5,549 nt of DNA, taken from contig DGBL01000186.1 of the NCBI GenBank assembly GCA_002384315.1, positions 1 to 5,549 of the forward strand. The letters run 5' to 3'. Positions 1 through 5,549 of this stretch are shown piece by piece; position 1 is the stretch's first letter; each line of letters opens with the position of its first letter. Below the pieces are notes generated by a model. That model worked only from the letters and a program-made list of their open reading frames with translations. It made no database searches and was not told where the DNA came from. A program made the translations under genes and the position numbers. Origin of the DNA: Micrococcaceae bacterium UBA4005 (lineage in GTDB: Bacteria > Actinomycetota > Actinomycetes > Actinomycetales > Micrococcaceae).

Positions 1-1167
1 GCCGTCCTGTGGGACCGTGCAGGGGACCGGATAGCACTGGCCGCGATGCGCCGCATTGCGGCCACCCAGGGCTTCCCTCCCGTGCATCTGTACAAAAACA
101 ACACCGACAACAAGGGCGTCTCCTACGGATCGCACGAGAACTACCTGGTGCCGCGCAGCGTGCCTTTCGGCAAAATCGCTGCTGGCCTGATCCCGTTCTT
201 CGTATCCCGGCAGGTGATCTGCGGCGCAGGGCGGGTAGGGCTGGGCGCGACCACCCAAACTCCCGGGTTCCAGATAAGCCAACGGGCCGATTTCTTTGAG
301 AACGAGATCGGACTGGAAACAACCGTACGCCGACCGATCATCAACACCCGCGATGAACCCCACGCAACAGCGGAAAAGTACCGTCGACTGCATGTCATTA
401 TCGGAGATGCGAACCTCAACGAGGTTTCCAACTACCTCAAGCTGGGCACCACCGCCTTGGTGCTCTCGCTCATCGAACGCGGGGCGGTGCCGGGCGTGGA
501 CATAGCCGCGCCAATTGATGAGCTTCAACAGGTCAGCCGCGACCCCGGCCTCACCCACCGCATCCGGCTCACCGACGGACGGCAGGTGAGCGCCCTGGAC
601 CTGCAGGAAATTTACCGCGACGCCGCGGTACGGGAGGCGGGCAGCAGCGCGGACCCGCAAACCATGGATGTGCTCGAACGCTGGGGGACGCTCATCGACA
701 CGCTCCGGCGCAATCCGATGGACGCCGCGCCCAGTGTTGACTGGGTCGCGAAACTCGCGCTGCTCGAGGCCTACCGCGAACGGGACGGGCTCGCATGGGA
801 TGACCACCGCCTTGCCATGATCGATCTTCAGTACGCAGACCTTCGCCCGGAAAAGGGCATCTATCACCGCCTTGCTTCCCGCGGCAGCGTTGAACTGCTC
901 GTCAACGATGTAGAGGTGGACCGCGCGGTACGCGAGCCGCCTGAGGATACCCGGGCGTACTTCCGCGGAAAGTGTATTTCCACCTTCCCGAATGAAGTGG
1001 TGGGGGCGAGCTGGGATTCGATCATCTTTGAGCTACCGGGTGAGCGCAAGCTGCAACGGATCCAGACGCGCGAGCCGTTGCGCGGAACCGCCCGCCTGAC
1101 CCGGCGGCTCTTCGAGGAGTCCACCGATGCCGCAGATTTCCTGACCCGATTGCTCGGCCGTACATAA
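1..1167 (+). CDS. dop: Dop, Pup deamidase/depupylase (5' partial)
   Basis: This is the C-terminal 388 residues of Dop. The reading frame is open from base 1 and ends at TAA 1165-1167, so the true start lies upstream; against the Mycobacterium tuberculosis protein of about 500 residues, roughly 110-120 are missing, including the N-terminal ATP/Mg-binding strand. Dop converts the C-terminal Gln of Pup to Glu and removes Pup from substrates, using a carboxylate-amine ligase (glutamine synthetase-like) fold in the cytoplasm. Visible family motifs are LYKNN (residues 30-34), [10 protein letters not shown] (41-50) and [10 protein letters not shown] (113-122), then GDANLNE. The stretch GRVGLGATTQTPGFQISQRA and the following IGLETT separate Dop from PafA, which is present separately downstream. 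The C-terminal domain looks intact (DTRAYFRGKC, then ASWDSIIFEL). Dop identity is firm from these motifs and from pup lying next to it. Confidence 0.96.
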   Translation, partial: AVLWDRAGDRIALAAMRRIAATQGFPPVHLYKNNTDNKGVSYGSHENYLVPRSVPFGKIAAGLIPFFVSRQVICGAGRVGLGATTQTPGFQISQRADFFENEIGLETTVRRPIINTRDEPHATAEKYRRLHVIIGDANLNEVSNYLKLGTTALVLSLIERGAVPGVDIAAPIDELQQVSRDPGLTHRIRLTDGRQVSALDLQEIYRDAAVREAGSSADPQTMDVLERWGTLIDTLRRNPMDAAPSVDWVAKLALLEAYRERDGLAWDDHRLAMIDLQYADLRPEKGIYHRLASRGSVELLVNDVEVDRAVREPPEDTRAYFRGKCISTFPNEVVGASWDSIIFELPGERKLQRIQTREPLRGTARLTRRLFEESTDAADFLTRLLGRT

Positions 1168-1182
1168 GCCGGCGTGGGACCA

Positions 1183-1188
1183 TAGGAT
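1183..1188 (+). promoter_or_regulatory. Possible -10 element of a pup promoter
   Basis: TAGGAT lies in the 56-base gap between dop and pup, 35 bases before the pup ATG, and resembles the actinobacterial housekeeping -10 hexamer. No convincing TTGACA-like -35 sits 16-19 bases upstream, so this is a weak call. An imperfect direct repeat, TGGGACCA (1175-1182) and TGGGAACCA (1188-1196), flanks it. A pup promoter here would let pup, prcB, prcA and pafA be transcribed apart from dop; this is inference. No terminator hairpin is visible after dop, so read-through from dop is also possible. Confidence 0.35.
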
Positions 1189-1223
1189 GGGAACCACCAG
1201 CGACAGTAAGTGAGGTGCTTGTC

Positions 1224-1430
1224 ATGGCAGCACAGGAGCGTCACCAGCCGAACGCGCACGTTGAGGACCAGGAAGAAACCCCTGTGGACCCGCCGTCCGC
1301 CGATCCGAACCCGCCCGCGGGCTCGTCCCAGACCCAGGGAGTCGACGACCTGCTCGACGAGATCGACGGGGTCCTTGAGTCCAACGCAGAGGAGTTTGTG
1401 CGCGGATTCATCCAGAAGGGCGGCCAGTAA
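1224..1430 (+). CDS. pup: Pup, prokaryotic ubiquitin-like protein
   Basis: A 68-residue protein, the usual size for Pup, ending in Gly-Gly-Gln. It is the tag that PafA attaches through its C-terminal Glu to substrate lysines; because the gene encodes Gln, Dop must deamidate it first. The N-terminal half (about residues 5-38) is rich in Pro, Asp, Glu and Gln and looks disordered, as known for Pup, where it helps start unfolding. Residues 39-60 carry the conserved GVDDLLDEIDGVLESNAEEF segment, which forms a helix on the Mpa/ARC coiled coil. The only lysine is K65. ATG 1224 is preferred because GTGAGG (1210-1215) stands 8 bases upstream; an in-frame GTG at 1215 overlaps that Shine-Dalgarno sequence and would add MLV. 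prcB starts 3 bases after the stop. Confidence 0.97.
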   Translation: MAAQERHQPNAHVEDQEETPVDPPSADPNPPAGSSQTQGVDDLLDEIDGVLESNAEEFVRGFIQKGGQ

Positions 1431-1433
1431 CAC

Positions 1434-2264
1434 ATGCACGCCGACGATGCTGCCGCAGCTGTTTCCCACGCGGCATCCACGTCTTTTGCCGAACATGTGA
1501 GCCGTCACCATCCGGAGCTGTTGCCGGCAGGACGCTCTGGCGCCCATGCGGTGTTGCCCGCCCAGGGGAGCACCGTCCTCACCCCGCACGCCACCACCAT
1601 TGTGGCGCTCACCTACGCTGGGGGCGTGCTCATGGCGGGGGACCGCAGAGCGACCATGGGCAACATCATCGCAAGCCGCCATATCGAAAAAGTGTTTCCC
1701 GCGGACGAATTTTCCCTTCTCGGCATAGCTGGCAGCGCCGGGATCGCCCTTGATCTCATGAGGTTGTTCCAGGTTGAACTGGAGCACTACGAAAAAATCG
1801 AGGGCACCCTCATGAGCCTTGACGGAAAAGCCAACAGGTTGGCCGCCATGGTCCGCCAGAACCTCCCGTTGGCGTTGCAGGGACTCGCCGTTGTTCCCTT
1901 GTTCGCCGGATATGACACGTCCCAGCGGCTCGGCCGGCTGTTCTCCTACGACGTTACAGGCGGCCGGTATGAGGAACAGGAACACCACAGCGTGGGATCT
2001 GGCGCAGCTTTCGCCCGCGGTGCGCTGAAGAAACTCTGGAAACCGGGCCTGGAGGAGGCGCTCGCGATCCGCGTCGGCGTCGAAGCGCTCTACGACGCCG
2101 CCGACGACGACTCGGCCACCGGGGGACCGGACGTCTCACGCCAGTTGTGGCCAGTGGTTTACACCGTCGACGACGACGGATCCCGGCGCGTGCCGGAGGC
2201 GCAGCTGGCCGCCGCAGCAGGAAGCATTATCACCGCCCGCTCCGTCGCCGGTCGGGAGGCGTAG
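1434..2264 (+). CDS. prcB: PrcB, proteasome beta subunit (proteolytic)
   Basis: The catalytic subunit of the 20S proteasome, an N-terminal nucleophile hydrolase; 276 residues including a propeptide of about 53. Self-cleavage should occur in PHA|TTIVAL, freeing Thr54 as the nucleophile. Counting from that Thr, the catalytic Asp17 (D70, in AGDRR) and Lys33 (K86, in IEKVF) are in place, so the subunit should be active. Further family marks are VELEHYEK (114-121), VGSG (187-190) and [14 protein letters not shown] (220-233), nearly as in mycobacteria. The residue before the cleavage point is Ala, where mycobacterial PrcB has Gly. The ribosome site is mediocre: AGAAGGG (1414-1420) ends 13 bases before the ATG, inside the end of pup, so translation probably depends on coupling to pup. 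A GTG at 1497 (codon 22) is a less likely start. Two beta heptamer rings sit between the PrcA rings. Confidence 0.97.
   Translation: MHADDAAAAVSHAASTSFAEHVSRHHPELLPAGRSGAHAVLPAQGSTVLTPHATTIVALTYAGGVLMAGDRRATMGNIIASRHIEKVFPADEFSLLGIAGSAGIALDLMRLFQVELEHYEKIEGTLMSLDGKANRLAAMVRQNLPLALQGLAVVPLFAGYDTSQRLGRLFSYDVTGGRYEEQEHHSVGSGAAFARGALKKLWKPGLEEALAIRVGVEALYDAADDDSATGGPDVSRQLWPVVYTVDDDGSRRVPEAQLAAAAGSIITARSVAGREA
1590..1595 (+). other. PrcB propeptide autocleavage site (Ala53|Thr54)
   Basis: Codons GCC ACC encode Ala53 and Thr54 of the PrcB precursor. Thr54 begins the TTIVAL strand typical of mature bacterial beta subunits, and placing Thr at position 1 puts Asp at 17 and Lys at 33 exactly as the family requires. 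The cleavage itself is inferred from the family. Confidence 0.85.
2254..2259 (+). promoter_or_regulatory. Ribosome binding site of prcA
   Basis: GGGAGG lies 8 bases before ATG 2268, within the last codons of prcB. It is clearly stronger and better spaced than the site of prcB, which may matter for matching alpha and beta subunit synthesis. Confidence 0.75.
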
Positions 2265-2267
2265 GCA

Positions 2268-2993
2268 ATGACCCAGCCGTTCTACGTCTCTCCTGAACAG
2301 CTCATGAAGGACCGCGCGGACTTCGCCCGGAAGGGCATCGCCCGCGGTCGCTCTGTTATCGTGCTCAGTTGCCGCGACGGAATCGCGTTGGTCGCGGAGA
2401 ACCCGTCGTCGTCTTTGCACAAGATTGGTGAAATCTACGACCGGATCGCTTTCGCCGCTGTCGGCAAATACAACGAGTTTGAGAGCCTGCGCCAGGCCGG
2501 GGTGCGATATGCCGATGTGCGGGGCTATTCCTATGACCGCGAAGACGTCACCGCCCGTGGACTTGCCAGCGTCTATGCGCAGAGCCTCGGAGCGGTCTTC
2601 ACCGCCGAAAGCAAGCCGTTCGAAGTTGAGCTTGTGGTCGCCGAAGTTGGAAGGACCACCGCGGCAGATCACCTCTACCGGTTGACTTTCGACGGTTCGA
2701 TCGCGGACGAGAACGGGTTCGTGGTCATCGGCGGAGCGGCGGAGAACGTGGTGGAAAGCCTGCGAGCCGGTTGGTCGGACGGAGACGACTTCGCGGCATC
2801 GATCCGCCGTGCCGTCCGGTCGCTGCACGCAGGGCTGGATGACTCATCCAGCCGGACAATCATCCCCGGCCAGCTTGAAGTGGCCGTCCTGGACCGCGAT
2901 CCGGAAGCCGCGCGCGGCAAGCACCGCGCCTTCCGTCGTATCCGCCCCGAAGAACTTACGGACATTCTGGACCCGAGGGAGGAAAGCCCCTGA
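2268..2993 (+). CDS. prcA: PrcA, proteasome alpha subunit
   Basis: The non-catalytic outer-ring subunit of the 20S proteasome, 241 residues (248 in M. tuberculosis). It has no propeptide or N-terminal Thr. The N-terminus ([20 protein letters not shown]) is the gating segment and first helix of alpha subunits. K52 in SLHKI matches the pocket lysine that takes the C-terminal tail of the ATPase activator in the mycobacterial enzyme. GYSYDR (86-91), YAQSLG (103-108) and FDGSIADE (141-148) are further conserved blocks. The C-terminal tail ([16 protein letters not shown]) is charged and probably flexible. It follows prcB after 3 bases, and its TGA (2991-2993) shares a base with the pafA ATG, so prcB, prcA and pafA are almost certainly co-transcribed and translationally coupled. 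Confidence 0.97.
   Translation: MTQPFYVSPEQLMKDRADFARKGIARGRSVIVLSCRDGIALVAENPSSSLHKIGEIYDRIAFAAVGKYNEFESLRQAGVRYADVRGYSYDREDVTARGLASVYAQSLGAVFTAESKPFEVELVVAEVGRTTAADHLYRLTFDGSIADENGFVVIGGAAENVVESLRAGWSDGDDFAASIRRAVRSLHAGLDDSSSRTIIPGQLEVAVLDRDPEAARGKHRAFRRIRPEELTDILDPREESP
2975..2986 (+). promoter_or_regulatory. Ribosome binding site of pafA
   Basis: GAGGGAGGAAAG, at the end of prcA, holds GGAGG (2978-2982) 10 bases before ATG 2993. It supports the start that overlaps the prcA stop codon as TGATG. Confidence 0.75.
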
Positions 2994-4354
2994 TGGAGCG
3001 GCGTATATTCGGCATTGAGACGGAGTTCGGGATCTCCTACTCGAGCCCGAACTCGCGTCAGCTTTCACCCGAGGAAGTGGCGCGCTACCTGTTCCGGAAA
3101 GTGGTCAGTTGGGGCCGGTCCTCCAACGTTTTCCTGACTAACGGCTCACGGTTGTATCTCGATGTCGGTTCCCATCCGGAATACGCCACGGCCGAATGCG
3201 ACGACCTTGCCCAGTTGATCGCCCACGACCGCGCCGGGGAGCTGATTCTCGAGGACCTTGTCGGCGAAGCCCAGCGCAGGCTCGCGGAAGAGGGATACCA
3301 CGGGAAAATCTACCTCTTCAAAAACAATACGGATTCCGCCGGAAACTCCTACGGCAGCCACGAGAACTATCTGATACCGCGCAAACTCGAGTTCGCTCGC
3401 CTTGCAGATATCCTCATCCCTTTCCTGGTCACCCGTCAGCTGCTCGTGGGCGCGGGCAAAGTCCTGCGAACCCAGAACGGCCCGCTCTACGCCTTTTCGC
3501 AACGGGCTGACCATTTATGGGAGGGAATCTCCTCGGCTACAACTCGGTCCCGCCCGATCATCAACACCCGCGATGAGCCGCATGCCGATGCGGAGCTTTA
3601 CCGACGACTGCATGTCATCGCAGGGGACTCCAACATGTCCGAGACGACGACGCTGCTGAAGGTGGGTACAGTGGACCTGCTTTTGCGCATGGTCGAAGCC
3701 GGAACCATCCTGCGCGATTACCGGCTGGAGAATCCCATCCGGAGCATCCGGGAAATCTCCCACGATCTCACCGGCAGGCAGCCGCTTAAACTGGCGAACG
3801 GCAGGACCATGTCCGCCTTGGACATGCAACAGGAATACCTACAGCGGGCCAGGGCCTTCATCGACGCCGAGGGGGCGCATAACCCGCATGTTGCTACCAT
3901 CCTCGATTTGTGGCAGCGAACGCTGTACGCGGTCGAAACCGGAAATCATGCCGGGATCGACAGGGAGATCGACTGGGCTATCAAAAAAAAGCTGCTGGAC
4001 CGCTACCTCGCCCGCGGCGGGCTGAGCCTGGATGCCCCGCGTGCAGCGCAACTGGACCTGACTTACCACGACATTTCCCGCACCCGCGGGTTGTTTTTCC
4101 TGCTCCAGGGCAGGGGTGAGGTGGCCAGGGTGGTTGACGACGTCGTCGTCAAGGAAGCGGTGGACCACCCCCCACAGACGACCCGGGCCAAACTCCGTGG
4201 CGAGTTCGTCCGCCGGGCGAAGGAAGCCAACCGTGACTACACCGTGGACTGGGTGCACCTTAAACTCAATGATCGGGCCCAGCAGACCATTTTATGCAAG
4301 GATCCATTCGCTCCACTGGACGCGCGGGTTGACGCGCTGCTGGATCAGTTGTAA
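2993..4354 (+). CDS. pafA: PafA, Pup-protein ligase
   Basis: Joins the C-terminal Glu of deamidated Pup to lysine side chains of substrates, using ATP to form a phosphorylated Pup intermediate. At 453 residues it is full length (452 in M. tuberculosis). The N-terminal [10 protein letters not shown] holds the nucleotide/Mg carboxylates E9 and E11. [13 protein letters not shown] places D57 where the family has its proposed catalytic base. [14 protein letters not shown] and [10 protein letters not shown] match the same blocks in Dop upstream, as expected for paralogues. The absence of the Dop-type GVG/TPGFQ segment and the short N-terminal part identify it as PafA. The C-terminal domain that helps recruit Pup is present ([11 protein letters not shown], then [12 protein letters not shown]). 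It is the last gene of the proteasome cluster proper. An eight-A run at codons 331-333 is odd for so GC-rich a gene. Confidence 0.97.
   Translation: MERRIFGIETEFGISYSSPNSRQLSPEEVARYLFRKVVSWGRSSNVFLTNGSRLYLDVGSHPEYATAECDDLAQLIAHDRAGELILEDLVGEAQRRLAEEGYHGKIYLFKNNTDSAGNSYGSHENYLIPRKLEFARLADILIPFLVTRQLLVGAGKVLRTQNGPLYAFSQRADHLWEGISSATTRSRPIINTRDEPHADAELYRRLHVIAGDSNMSETTTLLKVGTVDLLLRMVEAGTILRDYRLENPIRSIREISHDLTGRQPLKLANGRTMSALDMQQEYLQRARAFIDAEGAHNPHVATILDLWQRTLYAVETGNHAGIDREIDWAIKKKLLDRYLARGGLSLDAPRAAQLDLTYHDISRTRGLFFLLQGRGEVARVVDDVVVKEAVDHPPQTTRAKLRGEFVRRAKEANRDYTVDWVHLKLNDRAQQTILCKDPFAPLDARVDALLDQL
3985..3991 (+). other. In-phase A AAA AAG heptamer in pafA
   Basis: An eight-A run (3983-3990) followed by G encodes Lys-Lys-Lys at codons 331-333, and the heptamer is in the phase needed for a -1 tandem slip, as in E. 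coli dnaX. AGGGAG (3962-3967) lies 17 bases upstream. The only nearby hairpin I see is short (GCCC/GGGC, 4010-4022). A -1 shift would end at TGA 4117-4119 and give about 375 residues, without most of the C-terminal domain. The motif is plain in the sequence; any functional role is unproven. Confidence 0.3.
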
Positions 4355-4379
4355 CGCCGGGGGCGGAAACCGCTAGGCT
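4349..4379 (+). promoter_or_regulatory. Putative promoter of the FKBP genes
   Basis: TTGTAA (4349-4354, overlapping the pafA stop) and TAGGCT (4374-4379) are separated by 19 bases and resemble the -35 and -10 of an actinobacterial housekeeping promoter. Transcription would begin near 4385-4388, inside or at the edge of the inverted repeat that follows. This suggests the FKBP genes are expressed apart from, or in addition to, the proteasome operon. Confidence 0.45.
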
Positions 4380-4380
4380 G

Positions 4381-4415
4381 GTGTGGATCGCGTGAGAAAC
4401 CGGTGCGATCCACAC
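4381..4415 (+). repeat. Perfect 11-bp inverted repeat between pafA and FKBP
   Basis: GTGTGGATCGC (4381-4391) and GCGATCCACAC (4405-4415) are exact reverse complements around a 13-base spacer; two G-T pairs could extend the stem to 13 with a 9-base loop. It begins right after the putative -10 and ends 22 bases before the GTG start. There is no T-run after it, so it is not a standard intrinsic terminator. It could be a repressor operator, a 5'-leader hairpin, or a hairpin that ends or protects the pafA transcript. Confidence 0.8.
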
Positions 4416-4437
4416 GACCGACTGCGAAAGAAGTTCA

Positions 4438-5370
4438 GTGCGTAAAGTACTCACCATTCTCCTGCCCCTAATCCTGGTGCTCACCGCCTGCGGTCCGTCC
4501 GAAGGCAAGTCTGCGGGAGCTGCGGAAATTCTCGATTCCGTGAAGGTCAGCGGCGGGACCGACAAGGAAGCGCCCACCGTCGAGTTCGAGTCCCCACTGG
4601 AGATCACCGGCGTCGCCGCGAAGACGATCACTGAGGGTAAGGGAGCCACCATCGAGGAGGGCCAGCAACTGACCTTCCACGCAGTGTTCCTGAATGCGGA
4701 AGACGGCAGTGCACTCGGGGACACCTACACTGCCGGAGAGCCTCAGCCGTTGGTCCTCAATGAGGAGTTCAAGACCGGCGACGCCGAACTCTACGATGTA
4801 CTCGTCGGCTCCAAAGTGGGATCACAGGTTGCCTATACGCGGCCTCAGGACGCGGTCGAAGGCCAGCCGGCGCCCACCCAGCAGGTTATTGTCCTGCGCG
4901 TACTGAGCGCGGAAGCACCCGCGCCGGAGCCTGAGATTCTCTCCCCGGAGGCTGTCCAGGAACTCGAAGACAAGGGCGAGCTGCCGACCTTCACCGTCGA
5001 TGACAAGGGCGCCCCGGAGATCTCCTTGCCGGAGAACGACCCTACATCTGATCTGGCTGTGAAGGTCCTGAAGGAGGGCGACGGTGAGGTGGTCGAGGAA
5101 ACCGATACCATCACCGCGAACTACAGCGGCTGGCGCTGGGAGGACGGGGAGAACTTTGACTCCAGCTACTCCCGCGGCGAGCCTGCGGAATTCCCGCTCA
5201 CGGGAGTCATCCAAGGCTGGACCAAGGGCCTTGCCGGCCAGAAGGTCGGCTCCACCGTCATGCTCGTCATTCCCGCCCCATGGGCTTATGGGGACCCGGC
5301 CACTCAGGGGCGCCCCTCAGGGACATTGGTCTTTTATGTAGAAATAGTCAAGCGGACCCCTGCCGAGTAG
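4438..5370 (+). CDS. FKBP-type prolyl isomerase lipoprotein
   Basis: A 310-residue exported lipoprotein with a C-terminal FKBP domain that should catalyse cis-trans isomerisation of Xaa-Pro bonds outside the membrane. Residues 1-18 are a short signal peptide with lipobox LTAC; Cys18 would be lipid-anchored. Residues 62-157 look like a degenerate FKBP domain (KTITEGKGATIEEGQQLTFH, later VLVGSKVGSQVAY) lacking most of the active-site aromatics. An acidic, Pro-rich linker follows (158-200). Residues 205-306 form the canonical domain, with Y229, F240-D241 (FDSSY), F252, V257-I258, W261, Y284 and F299 at the places of the FKBP12 ligand pocket. The start is GTG 4438, with AAAGAAG (4427-4433) before it; it gives a complete signal peptide. 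The substrate is unknown, and the link to the proteasome is positional. Confidence 0.9.
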   Translation: MRKVLTILLPLILVLTACGPSEGKSAGAAEILDSVKVSGGTDKEAPTVEFESPLEITGVAAKTITEGKGATIEEGQQLTFHAVFLNAEDGSALGDTYTAGEPQPLVLNEEFKTGDAELYDVLVGSKVGSQVAYTRPQDAVEGQPAPTQQVIVLRVLSAEAPAPEPEILSPEAVQELEDKGELPTFTVDDKGAPEISLPENDPTSDLAVKVLKEGDGEVVEETDTITANYSGWRWEDGENFDSSYSRGEPAEFPLTGVIQGWTKGLAGQKVGSTVMLVIPAPWAYGDPATQGRPSGTLVFYVEIVKRTPAE

Positions 5371-5406
5371 ACCCGGCTCACAGCGCGAATAACCATCCAC
5401 ACCGTT

Positions 5407-5413
5407 AGGAGAG
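5407..5413 (+). promoter_or_regulatory. Ribosome binding site of the second FKBP gene
   Basis: AGGAGAG is centred a few bases before ATG 5416 and fixes the start of the partial gene that runs off the window. The rest of the 45-base gap (5371-5415) shows no terminator hairpin, so co-transcription with the upstream lipoprotein gene is likely. Confidence 0.75.
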
Positions 5414-5415
5414 AC

Positions 5416-5549
5416 ATGTCATTTGGACAACGTGATTTCGATCGTGAAAAGCCGGATATAGAGTTTCCGGGCCAGGACGCACCCACAGAACTCGTCATCG
5501 AGGACCTCATTGAAGGTAGCGGGCGCGAAGCCAAGACCGGAGACACCGT
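5416..5549 (+). CDS. Small FKBP-type prolyl isomerase (3' partial)
   Basis: The reading frame is open from ATG 5416 to the window end: 44 complete codons plus two bases. The protein begins MSFGQRDFDREKPDIEFPGQ and continues with ELVIEDLIEGSGREAKTGDT, matching the N-terminus of the small, single-domain FKBP isomerases of actinobacteria, which run to about 130 residues as I recall. The segment before the cut is the first FKBP strand pair (LVIEDLIEGSG...GDTV); the active-site residues lie beyond the window. There is no signal peptide, so it is probably cytosolic, unlike its neighbour. It follows the lipoprotein gene after 45 bases, probably in the same transcript. In related genomes pafB and pafC often lie further downstream, which cannot be checked here. 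Confidence 0.85.
   Translation, partial: MSFGQRDFDREKPDIEFPGQDAPTELVIEDLIEGSGREAKTGDT

Noticed and set aside
46..48. ATG at 46 as the start of dop.
   Set aside because: The frame is open from base 1, and the residues before the ATG (AVLWDRAGDRI) match the inside of Dop, so this Met is internal.
1215..1223. GTG at 1215 as the start of pup.
   Set aside because: The GTGAGG ribosome site overlaps it, leaving no spacing; the ATG at 1224 is spaced correctly and gives the usual MA- start.
1210..1500. A + strand frame of 96 codons overlapping pup and the start of prcB.
   Set aside because: It is an out-of-frame reading of pup, rich in Arg, Thr and Ser, while pup itself is unmistakable.
864..1988. 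A 374-codon open frame on the minus strand covering the end of dop, all of pup and part of prcB.
   Set aside because: It lies opposite three well-identified genes, its translation resembles no protein I know, and long antisense frames are expected in GC-rich coding DNA.
2136..2828. A 230-codon open frame on the minus strand opposite prcB and prcA.
   Set aside because: Antisense shadow of conserved genes, with no recognisable domain.
4381..4415. The inverted repeat as a standard intrinsic terminator of the proteasome operon.
   Set aside because: No T-run follows the stem; GACCGACTGCG comes next. It is kept as a repeat of unknown role.
4266..4724. A 152-codon minus-strand frame across the pafA-FKBP gap.
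   Set aside because: It would run opposite conserved coding sequence and the promoter region, with no recognisable motif.
1..5549. Mobile elements, CRISPR arrays, tRNA or rRNA genes, or signs of recent transfer.
   Set aside because: No repeats of the needed type, transposase motifs or RNA gene signatures are seen, and composition appears even across the window.

Overview
The window is a GC-rich, tightly packed stretch of an actinobacterial chromosome that carries the Pup-proteasome locus. All genes read on the + strand: dop (5' end cut off by the window edge), pup, prcB, prcA, pafA, a secreted lipoprotein with FKBP-type prolyl isomerase fold, and the first 44 codons of a small cytosolic-type FKBP isomerase. 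Pup ending in Gly-Gly-Gln, a 20S proteasome with separate alpha and beta genes, and two FKBP genes directly behind pafA fit a high-GC actinomycete of the Micrococcaceae (Arthrobacter-like). The genus is inferred from remembered gene order and protein resemblance, not from a search.

Layout. 1-1167: the C-terminal three quarters or so of Dop. 1168-1223: a short intergenic stretch with a plausible -10 element for pup. 1224-2993: pup, prcB and prcA, separated by only 3 bases each. 2993-4354: pafA, whose start overlaps the prcA stop by one base. 4355-4437: an 83-base gap with a good promoter candidate and a perfect 11-bp inverted repeat. 4438-5370: the FKBP lipoprotein, starting with GTG. 5371-5415: a short gap with a clear ribosome binding site. 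5416 to the window end: the second FKBP. No stretch longer than 300 bases lacks a gene. I see no tRNA, rRNA, mobile element or CRISPR array.

How the genes work together. Pup ends in Gln, so Dop must first deamidate it to Glu. PafA then ligates that Glu to substrate lysines. Tagged proteins are unfolded by the ring ATPase Mpa/ARC (not in this window, usually upstream of dop) and degraded in the PrcA/PrcB 20S core. Dop can also remove the tag. Dop and PafA are paralogues, and their shared active-site fold is visible in both genes, down to a 23-base identical DNA stretch. The FKBP pair appears to be a separate transcription unit; its link to protein degradation is positional only.

The core system is well known. 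The points worth a second look are the inverted repeat next to the FKBP promoter, the two-domain FKBP lipoprotein with a degenerate first domain, an in-phase A AAA AAG slippery heptamer inside pafA, and an Ala instead of the Gly I expect at the PrcB autocleavage site.
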